Shown here one piece after another: positions 1 through 6,569 of a stretch of DNA of 6,947 nt (its first letter is position 1; every line of letters begins with the position of its first letter). The DNA lies in NCBI GenBank assembly GCA_017620435.1, contig JAFZQL010000109.1:1-6947 (forward strand). Direction: 5' to 3'. A model generated the notes under the pieces. It was not told the origin of the DNA. It searched no databases and worked only from the letters and a program-made list of their open reading frames with translations. Origin of the DNA: Erysipelotrichaceae bacterium (GTDB lineage: Bacteria > Bacillota_I > Bacilli_A > Erysipelotrichales > Erysipelotrichaceae). The translations under genes and the position numbers were made by a program.

Positions 1-373
1 CACACGTAAAAGACGTGTCAAGAAGAATATTGCCAGTGGCGTTGCACATGTCCACTCAACATTCAATAATACAATCGTTACGATCACTGATGAAGCAGGC
101 AACGTTATCGCCTGGTCAAGTGCCGGTGCATTAGGATACAAGGGTTCACGTAAGTCTACGCCGTATGCCGCTCAGCTGGTTGCTGAAGCTGCCGGAAAGA
201 CTGCCATGGATCACGGCATGAAGAAGGTTGAAGTTAACGTCAAGGGACCTGGCCCGGGCAGAGAAGCGGCGATCCGTTCACTGTCTACAGCCGGTCTGGA
301 GATCACGGCCATCAATGATGTAACACCTGTTCCTCATAACGGCTGTCGTCCACCTAAGAAACCTAGAGGATAA
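1..373 (+). CDS. rpsK: 30S ribosomal protein S11 (5'-truncated by the window edge)
   Basis: This is the C-terminal 123 codons of S11, read from base 2 to a TAA at 371-373; the few N-terminal residues lie outside the window (bacterial S11 is usually about 129 aa). S11 is a small-subunit platform protein that binds 16S rRNA near the mRNA exit side, next to S7 and S18. The translation shows family signatures: [14 protein letters not shown] near the start, [21 protein letters not shown] in the middle, [15 protein letters not shown], and the C-terminal basic tail [12 protein letters not shown]. It is followed after 10 bases by rpoA, whose Shine-Dalgarno overlaps the rpsK stop codon, so the two are almost certainly co-transcribed and probably translationally coupled. 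This is the usual Gram-positive rpsM-rpsK-rpoA-rplQ order. The identification is secure; only the start is missing. Confidence 0.97.
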   Translation, partial: TRKRRVKKNIASGVAHVHSTFNNTIVTITDEAGNVIAWSSAGALGYKGSRKSTPYAAQLVAEAAGKTAMDHGMKKVEVNVKGPGPGREAAIRSLSTAGLEITAINDVTPVPHNGCRPPKKPRG

Positions 374-383
374 GGAGGAGAAT

Positions 384-1343
384 ATGAACAAATTTGAACG
401 TCCTAAATTTAAAGTAAGTGAGTATGTTGAATCAGAAAACTACGGCAGATTTGTTATTTCTCCATTAGAAAGAGGTTTCGGCACAACATTAGGAAATGCC
501 TTAAGAAGAACGATGCTCTCATCCTTACCTGGCGGCGCGGTATATTCCGTAAAGATCGACGGTGTATTCCATGAATTCTCATCGATCAAGGGCGTCAGAG
601 AAGATGTAACATTAATCGTACTGAACATTAAGAGTCTGATTCTGGATATTACGGATGATGACGTGTATACTTTAAGGATTTCGGCCAAGGGTCCATGCAC
701 CGTCAAGGCAGAAGACATCATTCTTCCGGCCGGTGTAGAGATCCTCAATCCTCAGCTGGAAATCGCTCATCTGGATCAGGGCGGAGAACTGGAAATGGAA
801 CTGCTGGCCAGAAAAGGCAGAGGCTATGTTTCCGCTGACGAAAACAAGCTTCTCTACCAGGGTTCTTCCCAGGGTATCGGTACGATCTATACCGACTCGA
901 TTTATACACCTGTCGTAAAAGCGAATTATACGGTTGAACCGACCCGTGTCGGACAGTCAGCCAAATATGATGAACTGACGATGGAAGTATGGACAGACGG
1001 TTCTATCGATCCGAAAGAATCGCTTGCTCTGGCTGCCAAGATCCTGATCTCGCATCTGGATCTGCTGACAAATATCGATGCGGAAATCAGTGAAATGGAT
1101 TCCGTCATGAAAGACTATGTCAACGAAGGAAATGCCAAGAAAGTCAACATGTCGATCGATGATCTGGATCTGACCGTAAGATCTTACAACTGTCTGAAGA
1201 GAGCCGGTATTTCAACCGTTGAAGAACTGACACAGAAGACAGAAGAAGAGATGAGCAGAGTCAGAAATCTGGGCAAGAAATCGCTCAAGGAAGTTAAGGA
1301 AAAACTGCAGGCTCTTAACTTATCATTCAAACACAATGACTAA
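384..1343 (+). CDS. rpoA: DNA-directed RNA polymerase subunit alpha
   Basis: This encodes the 319-residue alpha subunit, whose dimer nucleates assembly of beta and beta-prime and whose C-terminal domain contacts UP-element DNA and activators. The length fits Gram-positive RpoA (about 310-320 aa). The N-terminal domain (about residues 1-230) carries the signature ISPLERGFGTTLGNALRR at 25-42, used in dimerisation. A linker rich in acidic residues follows (about 231-257). The helix-hairpin-helix C-terminal domain (about 258-313) contains DLDLTVRSYNCLKRAGI, with Arg266 matching the E. coli DNA-contacting Arg265, and RNLGKKSL at 294-301. The start is fixed by AAGGAGG at 372-378, five bases before ATG, overlapping the rpsK stop. 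rplQ follows after 15 bases in the same operon. No truncation or odd substitution was seen. Confidence 0.98.
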   Translation: MNKFERPKFKVSEYVESENYGRFVISPLERGFGTTLGNALRRTMLSSLPGGAVYSVKIDGVFHEFSSIKGVREDVTLIVLNIKSLILDITDDDVYTLRISAKGPCTVKAEDIILPAGVEILNPQLEIAHLDQGGELEMELLARKGRGYVSADENKLLYQGSSQGIGTIYTDSIYTPVVKANYTVEPTRVGQSAKYDELTMEVWTDGSIDPKESLALAAKILISHLDLLTNIDAEISEMDSVMKDYVNEGNAKKVNMSIDDLDLTVRSYNCLKRAGISTVEELTQKTEEEMSRVRNLGKKSLKEVKEKLQALNLSFKHND

Positions 1344-1358
1344 GGGGGAAATGAAAAT

Positions 1359-1715
1359 ATGTGGAATCGCAGACTAGGCCGTACAGCCGATCATAGAGTA
1401 GCATTATTCAGAAACCTGGCAACGGATCTGATCCTGAAAGGCAAGATCGAAACGACTGAAATGAAAGCCAAGGAATTAAGAAGCGTTGTTGACCATCTGA
1501 TTACTGTTGCGAAGAAAGATGACCTGGCAGCCAGAAGAAACGCTGCAGCTTATCTGAGAAACGTGACGACAAAAGACGGCAAGACAGCATTAAGCGTGCT
1601 GTTTGAAGAAGTTGCCCCGAGATATAAAGACAGAAACGGCGGCTATACCAGAGTCGTTAAGACCGGTATCAGACGCGGTGATGCCGCTCCGATGGCAACG
1701 ATCGAATTAGTTTAA
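1359..1715 (+). CDS. rplQ: 50S ribosomal protein L17
   Basis: This is a 118-residue large-subunit protein that binds 23S rRNA near the polypeptide exit region. Family hallmarks are the N-terminal [18 protein letters not shown] (4-21), [16 protein letters not shown] (about 31-46), the [11 protein letters not shown] segment, and the C-terminal [20 protein letters not shown] ending in IELV. Length and domain coverage match bacterial L17. A purine-rich Shine-Dalgarno (AAGGGGGA, 1342-1349) overlapping the rpoA stop supports ATG 1359; the nearer ATG at 1351 is out of frame. It is the last gene of the operon because a strong hairpin terminator begins two bases after its stop codon. In many Bacillota the operon neighbour after rplQ is an ECF-transporter ATPase gene; that is not the case here. 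Confidence 0.98.
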   Translation: MWNRRLGRTADHRVALFRNLATDLILKGKIETTEMKAKELRSVVDHLITVAKKDDLAARRNAAAYLRNVTTKDGKTALSVLFEEVAPRYKDRNGGYTRVVKTGIRRGDAAPMATIELV

Positions 1716-1717
1716 GT

Positions 1718-1745
1718 AAAAAAGCTTCCATCAGGAAGCTTTTTT
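1718..1745 (+). terminator. Rho-independent terminator of the ribosomal protein operon
   Basis: A 12-bp perfect inverted repeat (AAAAAAGCTTCC at 1718-1729, loop ATCA, GGAAGCTTTTTT at 1734-1745) has a GCTTCC/GGAAGC core and ends in a run of six T. It starts two bases after the rplQ stop, the expected place to end the rpsK-rpoA-rplQ transcript. The A-rich left arm gives a shorter T run for the opposite strand too, so some bidirectional activity is possible. Confidence 0.93.
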
Positions 1746-1747
1746 AT

Positions 1748-1777
1748 TTGGTACTTATTATGATGAAACGATATAAT
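1748..1777 (+). promoter_or_regulatory. Sigma-A-type promoter for the receptor phosphatase gene
   Basis: A perfect -10 hexamer TATAAT lies at 1772-1777, with a -35-like TTGGTA (four of six matches to TTGACA) at 1748-1753 and an 18-bp spacer. The expected transcription start is near 1784, giving a leader of only about 14 nt that holds the Shine-Dalgarno AAAGAGG (1786-1792), five bases before ATG 1798. The -35 starts three bases after the upstream terminator, so the downstream gene forms an independent unit. The call rests on consensus matching only. Confidence 0.7.
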
Positions 1778-1797
1778 AATGCTATAAAGAGGAAAAA

Positions 1798-4700
1798 ATG
1801 ACTAGGAAATATAAACACAGTATTCATCTTGCAGGAAGGATCGTTATTGTTTTTTTATGTATTCTGACGGTTTCTGTTTTTCTGCTGCAGTCTGTCAGAC
1901 CGATCATCAGTGAAGAAGAGGATGAGAACTGGAACAGTTCCGGCAAGCACAACGGTACGGTAGCCGTAGATCCGATCGGACAAAGCGAAGGATATTCGGC
2001 TGTACTTTATAATAATACGAATGGACTGCCGACTTCGGAAGCCAACGATATCGTGGAAACATCGGACGGTTTTATCTGGATCGGAAGTTACAGCGGTCTG
2101 ATCCGTTATGACGGCAGCACCTTTGAACGGATGGATTCCACGACCGGGATCACCAGCGTAAAATGTCTGTATGTCGACAGCAAAGACCGTCTGTGGATCG
2201 GAACCAACAGCAATGGCATTGCAATGCTGGACCATGGAGAATACAGAAAGTGGGGACATCAAGAAGGACTGAAATCCCCTTCGATCCGTTCAATCATTGA
2301 GGATCCTCAAGGCAGAATACTGGCTGCTACGACGCAGGGGCTGCTTGTGTTTGACGGCGATCTTAATCCTCATTATCTGGAACACGCAAGTCTTAAGGAT
2401 GCCTTTTTGCACGATCTAAGGATGGCGGCAGATGGAACGATCTACGGAATAACCAATTCCGGAGATGTATTCCTGATCCGCAACGGTGCCGTATACCGCT
2501 ATTTCTCTTTTCAGAATACGGCAATCAAAGGAGTAAACTGCATATTCCCGGATCCTGAAGATCCAAATCTTGTTTATTTTGAAACCGTTGACTCTCTTGT
2601 TTATCATGAGAATATCTATAAAGGGCAGATTACTTCCGATCCGATTGATATTTCACCGCTTTCTCAGGTACAGTCCTTTGAATACATAGATGGTGACATC
2701 TGGATCTGTGCCAGAAACGGAACCGGCGTTCTGAATGGGACCGGTTTCCATAAGCTGGAAAATGTACCAATGAACAATTCCATCGGTCATGTGATGACGG
2801 ACTATGAAGGCAATCTGTGGTTTACTTCAACCAGACAGGGAGTCATGAAAATCGTTCCGAACCGTTTTGTCGATCTTTTTGAACGGTACGGTGTTTCTGA
2901 CAGAGTGGTCAATTCGACATGCATGCTTGATGGGAAACTGTTTGCGGCAACAGATGAAGGCCTGATGATTTTTGATGACAGCGGTATGGTAAATGAATGG
3001 CCGCTGAAGAAAGTGTCCACAGCAGACGGTACAGATCTTGAATTCAGCGATCTTTTACAGATGCTGGATGGTTGCCGTATCCGTTCCATCATATCCGATT
3101 CGAAGGGGCGTCTATGGCTTGCTACCTGGAACCGTTACGGTCTGCTTCGTTATGATGACGGCGAGATTACGGTATTCAATGTCAATAACGGTCTTTATTC
3201 TGATGCGATTAGAATGGTATGCGAACGGAAAGACGGATCGATCCTTGTCGCCAATACCGGTGGAGTCAGCGTCATCGAAGGGGACGGCGTTGTCGCCTCC
3301 TATGATGAATCCGACGACATAACCAATACAGAAATCCTCTGCCTGGAAGAAGGAGAGAACGGAGATATCATAATCGGCAGCGACGGCGGCGGCATCTTTA
3401 TCGTTTCCAAGAACGGAACGAAAAAAATCAATTATCGGGACGGTCTGACTTCCGGAGCAGTCATGCGGATCAAGTATGATGAAGATCACCATGTTTACTG
3501 GATCGTGACCGGTGATTCGCTGGCCTATCTGAATGAAGATTATGAAGTGACCACCGTCAGCAATTTCCCTTATTCCAACAACTTCGACATTTACGAAAAC
3601 AGCAAAGGGGAACTGTGGGTATTATGCAGCAACGGCATTTATATTGCCGAAATTGAAGATCTGTTGAAGAATGAAGACATAGATGCTTTCCATTACAGCA
3701 TGTCCAACGGCCTTCCTTGCATTGCTACGGCAAACTCCTACAGCGCACTGACGGAAGAGGGAGATCTATATATCGCCGGTACGACAGGTATCGCGAAGGT
3801 AAACATTGAGGAGCCGTTTGAGAATGTCAGCAACCTGAAAGCTGCTGTTCCTTATGTCGATATCGATGGCAGTACCGTTTATCCGGATGAGAACGGAAAA
3901 TTCATTCTGCCGCAGAATTTTACCAAGCTGACGATCTACGGCCACGTCTATACCTATTCTCTGGTTGAGCCGATCGTTTCGTACAGACTGGAAGGAATTG
4001 ATAAAATCAGCAATACCGGCCACAGCAGTGATGTATTCCCTGCTCACTATACCAATCTTCCGGGCGGGACCTATGATTTCGTCATGGACCTGATGGACTC
4101 TATGGGTCAGGTCAGCAAGACGATTACGGTACAGATCGTGAAAGAAAAAGCGTTCTATGAAAAACCGTGGTTTTATGTCGTAGCTGTTCTGGGTGTCAGC
4201 GGGCTGATCGCTGAAATGGTAAGAGCATATGTCGACGAAAAACTGCAGGCGCAGGAAAAGAAACACCGGGAAGAAGAAGAGAAAAAACGTATCAGCAATG
4301 AACTGACGATGGCTGCCAACATTCAGCAGAGCATGCTTCCGCATATCTTCCCGCCGTTCCCGGACAGAAAAGAGTTTGAGATCTATGCCCTGATGGATCC
4401 GGCAAAGGGTGTCGGCGGAGACTTCTACGACTTCTTTATGGTTGACGAAGATCACCTGTGTATGGTCATGGCTGATGTTTCCGGCAAAGGAATACCTGGT
4501 GCACTGTTTATGATGGTTTCCAAGATCATCCTGCAGAGCTGTGCCATGCTGGGCCGCTCTCCGGCAGAGATCCTTGCCAAAACCAACGAAGCCATCTGTT
4601 CCAACAATCAGGCTGAGATGTTCGTAACGGTATGGTTAGGAATTCTGGAAATCTCGACAGGCATACTTACGGCAGCCAATGCGGGCCACGAATACCCTGT

Positions 4701-5031
4701 TATCAGAAAGCCCGGCGGGAATTTTGAACTGCTGAAAGACAAGCACGACTTTGTCATAGGCGGCATGGACCATATAAAGTATCACGAGTATCAGCTCGAA
4801 CTGCAGCCGGGCTTTAAGCTCTTCCTGTATACGGACGGCATTCCGGAAGCAAGCGATGCCGATAACAGAATGTTCGGTATGGAACGTCTGATCGATGCTC
4901 TGAATCTGGAACCGGATGGTGATCCTGACGAGATCATCGGCAATGTTTCGGAAGCGGTCAGCGGATTCGTGAAAGAAGCCGAACAGTTCGATGATCTGAC
5001 AATGCTGTGCTTTGAATACAAAGGAAAATAA
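1798..5031 (+). CDS. Transmembrane receptor phosphatase: two Reg_prop beta-propellers, Y_Y_Y-like domain, SpoIIE/PP2C phosphatase
   Basis: This is a 1077-residue protein anchored by an N-terminal hydrophobic segment (about 15-33) and a second one (about 791-808). The region between should lie outside the cell. It contains about 14 repeats of the Reg_prop type (for example GFIWIGSYSGLIRYDG near 88-103; NGLP or NGLY turns at 75, 464 and 637), which would form two seven-bladed propellers (about 70-355 and 365-672). A Y_Y_Y-like Ig domain follows (YRLEGID from 729). Inside the cell come a charged coiled coil (about 811-835), the linker ELTMAANIQQSMLP (835-848), and a PP2C domain of SpoIIE/RsbU type. 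Its metal-binding motifs are all present: GVGGDFYD (D875, D878), ADVSGKG (D893), NAGHEYP (961-967), YTDG (D1013) and FDDLT (D1065/D1066). It probably senses an extracellular ligand, perhaps a glycan by analogy with Bacteroides hybrid sensors, and dephosphorylates an anti-sigma antagonist. No such partner is encoded in the window, so ligand and target are unknown. It appears monocistronic. Confidence 0.93.
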   Translation: MTRKYKHSIHLAGRIVIVFLCILTVSVFLLQSVRPIISEEEDENWNSSGKHNGTVAVDPIGQSEGYSAVLYNNTNGLPTSEANDIVETSDGFIWIGSYSGLIRYDGSTFERMDSTTGITSVKCLYVDSKDRLWIGTNSNGIAMLDHGEYRKWGHQEGLKSPSIRSIIEDPQGRILAATTQGLLVFDGDLNPHYLEHASLKDAFLHDLRMAADGTIYGITNSGDVFLIRNGAVYRYFSFQNTAIKGVNCIFPDPEDPNLVYFETVDSLVYHENIYKGQITSDPIDISPLSQVQSFEYIDGDIWICARNGTGVLNGTGFHKLENVPMNNSIGHVMTDYEGNLWFTSTRQGVMKIVPNRFVDLFERYGVSDRVVNSTCMLDGKLFAATDEGLMIFDDSGMVNEWPLKKVSTADGTDLEFSDLLQMLDGCRIRSIISDSKGRLWLATWNRYGLLRYDDGEITVFNVNNGLYSDAIRMVCERKDGSILVANTGGVSVIEGDGVVASYDESDDITNTEILCLEEGENGDIIIGSDGGGIFIVSKNGTKKINYRDGLTSGAVMRIKYDEDHHVYWIVTGDSLAYLNEDYEVTTVSNFPYSNNFDIYENSKGELWVLCSNGIYIAEIEDLLKNEDIDAFHYSMSNGLPCIATANSYSALTEEGDLYIAGTTGIAKVNIEEPFENVSNLKAAVPYVDIDGSTVYPDENGKFILPQNFTKLTIYGHVYTYSLVEPIVSYRLEGIDKISNTGHSSDVFPAHYTNLPGGTYDFVMDLMDSMGQVSKTITVQIVKEKAFYEKPWFYVVAVLGVSGLIAEMVRAYVDEKLQAQEKKHREEEEKKRISNELTMAANIQQSMLPHIFPPFPDRKEFEIYALMDPAKGVGGDFYDFFMVDEDHLCMVMADVSGKGIPGALFMMVSKIILQSCAMLGRSPAEILAKTNEAICSNNQAEMFVTVWLGILEISTGILTAANAGHEYPVIRKPGGNFELLKDKHDFVIGGMDHIKYHEYQLELQPGFKLFLYTDGIPEASDADNRMFGMERLIDALNLEPDGDPDEIIGNVSEAVSGFVKEAEQFDDLTMLCFEYKGK

Positions 5032-5053
5032 AAAAGCTCCGGCAGGAGCTTTT
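5032..5053. terminator. Bidirectional terminator between convergent genes
   Basis: A 9-bp perfect stem (AAAAGCTCC 5032-5040, loop GGCA, GGAGCTTTT 5045-5053) begins immediately after the receptor phosphatase stop. On the plus strand it ends in TTTT. On the minus strand the complement of the A run at 5030-5035 gives six T after the stem. It therefore can end both the rightward transcript (stop at 5031) and the leftward metallophosphoesterase transcript (stop at 5062). Confidence 0.88.
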
Positions 5054-5061
5054 CATATTGT

Positions 5062-6444
5062 TTAATATCTGGCCAGATACTTGCCGCTGACATTGACGAT
5101 CATGGTCTTGCCGCAGGCATGTATCCTTTTCATGAACGGCTGGTAATTCGTATGCACATGGCCATAGAACCAGAAACGCGGTTTTAGTTCTTCCAGCAGT
5201 TTATCGAAACAGGCGAATCCCCAGTGCGGCATATCCTGCAGATCACCATAGCCTTTAACCGGTGCGTGAGTCAGAACGATATCGACGCCGCCTGCTTTCG
5301 CGATCTTCAGTTTCAGCCTTCTGATACGCTTTTCCATCTCCCTTTCACTGTACTGCAGGGTATCGCTGTTATAACGGAAAGAACCTCCCAGACCCAGGAT
5401 ACGGATCCCCTGATAGAGATACAGATCATCGTCGATACAGATGCAGCCCTGCGGCGGATCGTTCAGAAACCTGACATCGTGGTTTCCGTGAATGTAGAAC
5501 AGAGGTTTATTGCTCAAAGTGACAATGTATTCAAGATAGTCTTTGCTCAGATCCCCGGCGGAAAGAATAAAATCCGTGTCTTCCAGCGCTTCTTTCACAT
5601 TTTCGGAATACAGCATAGGATCTTCTTCATCTGCGACGCAGGTGATATTATAGAAACCTTTTCCATAGGCCAGACGCTGTCTGTTTTCCGCTATGACCTT
5701 ATCCATCTGTTTATCGCTCATCTCGACCAGATAGTCGTAGGTATACATCTCCAGAAGCGCCACCAGACAGTCGGCATGATTTTCATGAATTCCTTTTCTA
5801 TCCAGTTCATTTTCCAGTCGGCCATAAAAACCGATCAAAGTGATCCTTTCTTTTCTTGTCCATTCATGGTCCTTGTCGTAGCCCAGACAACGTAGAAGCC
5901 TGTCGTAATAGCCGGATCTGGTAAACTGTAAAGAGTAGAGCTGAGAAAGACGGTAAAAGTCCAGAAACTCGTAGTACAGCCGGATGCTGTCCCGTTCACT
6001 TCTTTCGGGCAGTAGTCTGGTTACCTGCAAAGGGATAAAAGGAGCTCCATAGGACTTTAGAACACTGACTCTTTTGTTTCCTTCAGCGATATAGAATTTA
6101 CCCAGATATTCGTAAGCCAGCGGCGCTTCCGTAATGCCCTGATCAGAAAGGTGATGACGGCAGACATTCATCCATTTTGCGGCAAATTCGCTTTTCTCGC
6201 TCAGTAGCGGCATGAAATCGCTGGAAAAAGAAACAGCCCGTCCGTCTGTTCTTGTTCCGATGATCAGATCTGCCGGAACATCGATGATTCCCAGATCAAC
6301 AGCCTTGCAGCTCTTTTCATCCGCGATATGATCCAGTACTTTCAAGTAAGGATCTTTCTGATTCAGCCGGTCGTGGAACAGGGTCTTCCTGGCTTTTTTC
6401 CGGGCATAGAGATACTGCTGATAGGCATCCGTATCGGTATTCAT
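5062..6444 (-). CDS. ParB/sulfiredoxin-like domain fused to calcineurin-like metallophosphoesterase
   Basis: This is a 460-residue protein with no signal peptide or membrane segment, so probably cytoplasmic. The N-terminal half (about 8-215) resembles a domain I recall preceding BMP-type substrate-binding proteins in Clostridia. Shared landmarks are DPYLKVLDHI (31-40), LGIIDVPADLIIGTRTDGR (51-69), DFMPLLSEKSEFAAKW (76-91) and the ParB-like turn FYIAEGNKRVSVLKSYG (117-133). The C-terminal half (about 262-455) is a phosphoesterase: AGDLS (D298), IHGNHD (N321, H322), LTHAP (H393) and YGHVH (H429, H431). Motif I reads VADEEDP (D272), so the usual D-x-H histidine is Glu or Asp. Substrate is unknown: phosphodiester, nucleotide or phosphoprotein hydrolysis are all possible. 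ATG 6444 is preferred because family similarity begins near residue 8 and the next Met is residue 78. No good Shine-Dalgarno is at normal spacing; see the promoter entry. It converges on the receptor phosphatase and diverges from the lipoprotein gene. Confidence 0.9.
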   Translation of the reverse strand: MNTDTDAYQQYLYARKKARKTLFHDRLNQKDPYLKVLDHIADEKSCKAVDLGIIDVPADLIIGTRTDGRAVSFSSDFMPLLSEKSEFAAKWMNVCRHHLSDQGITEAPLAYEYLGKFYIAEGNKRVSVLKSYGAPFIPLQVTRLLPERSERDSIRLYYEFLDFYRLSQLYSLQFTRSGYYDRLLRCLGYDKDHEWTRKERITLIGFYGRLENELDRKGIHENHADCLVALLEMYTYDYLVEMSDKQMDKVIAENRQRLAYGKGFYNITCVADEEDPMLYSENVKEALEDTDFILSAGDLSKDYLEYIVTLSNKPLFYIHGNHDVRFLNDPPQGCICIDDDLYLYQGIRILGLGGSFRYNSDTLQYSEREMEKRIRRLKLKIAKAGGVDIVLTHAPVKGYGDLQDMPHWGFACFDKLLEELKPRFWFYGHVHTNYQPFMKRIHACGKTMIVNVSGKYLARY

Positions 6445-6450
6445 GTCTTC

Positions 6451-6479
6451 ATTTTATCCTGTATCCCGTGATCTGACAA
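6451..6479 (-). promoter_or_regulatory. Promoter for the ParB-like/metallophosphoesterase gene, placed for a leaderless mRNA
   Basis: Reading the minus strand, TTGTCA (6479-6474, five of six to TTGACA) is followed by a 17-bp spacer and TAAAAT (6456-6451, five of six to TATAAT). Six bases (GAAGAC) separate the -10 from the ATG at 6444, so the predicted transcription start is at or within a base or two of the start codon. This fits with the absence of a well-placed Shine-Dalgarno: the only candidate, AGGA at 6460-6457, is 12 bases from the ATG and lies upstream of the predicted transcript. The spacing and sequence match are seen directly; that it is used is inferred. Confidence 0.6.
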
Positions 6480-6487
6480 ATACGGGA
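6464..6487. repeat. Inverted repeat over the -35 of the leftward promoter (possible operator)
   Basis: The six-base arms TCCCGT (6464-6469) and ACGGGA (6482-6487) are separated by 12 bases and centred at about 6475, within the -35 box at 6474-6479. With no T run and a long loop it is not a terminator. The placement would suit a dimeric regulator controlling the leftward gene or both divergent genes. A six-base arm can arise by chance, so this is a weak call. Confidence 0.3.
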
Positions 6488-6531
6488 AAGGAGCAGAAAA
6501 CAAAAGGTATTCCTGAAAGATACTGCTGTAG

Positions 6532-6537
6532 TAAAAT
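6532..6537 (+). promoter_or_regulatory. Weak -10-like box for the lipoprotein gene
   Basis: TAAAAT (five of six to TATAAT) lies 32 bases before ATG 6570 and would give a leader of about 26 nt containing the AAAGG ribosome site. No convincing -35 is present at 16-18 bp upstream (best matches are about two of six), and there is no TGn extension directly before the box. The promoter must lie somewhere in 6445-6560 unless transcription enters from elsewhere, but its exact place is uncertain. Confidence 0.3.
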
Positions 6538-6556
6538 AAATAAGTAGAAATAAAAG

Positions 6557-6561
6557 AAAGG
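6557..6561 (+). promoter_or_regulatory. Ribosome binding site that decides the lipoprotein start
   Basis: AAAGG, within the purine-rich stretch AAAAGAAAGG, lies eight bases before ATG 6570 but only two bases before the in-frame ATG 6564. Normal spacing therefore favours 6570, which also gives a typical MKR-type lipoprotein signal peptide. Confidence 0.6.
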
Positions 6562-6569
6562 TTATGTAT

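Noticed and set aside
1855..2262. 135-codon open frame on the minus strand, with other short antisense frames at 2416-2607, 2802-3092 and 3112-3492
   Set aside because: All fall within propeller-coding sequence of the long plus-strand gene and show no domain features of their own.
3766..4455. 229-codon open frame on the minus strand
   Set aside because: It lies wholly inside the receptor phosphatase gene, which has clear domain motifs through this region. The antisense translation shows no recognisable family features.
5224..5895. 223-codon open frame on the plus strand
   Set aside because: It is antisense to the metallophosphoesterase gene, across its catalytic motifs. It has no recognisable domain and is best explained as a shadow frame.
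6507..6523. Short inverted repeat GTAT/ATAC upstream of the lipoprotein gene
   Set aside because: The arms are only four bases with a nine-base gap, expected by chance in A/T-rich sequence.
6564..6569. Upstream ATG as the start of the lipoprotein
   Set aside because: It is in frame but only two bases from the AAAGG ribosome site. ATG 6570 has eight-base spacing and gives the usual MKR signal peptide start.
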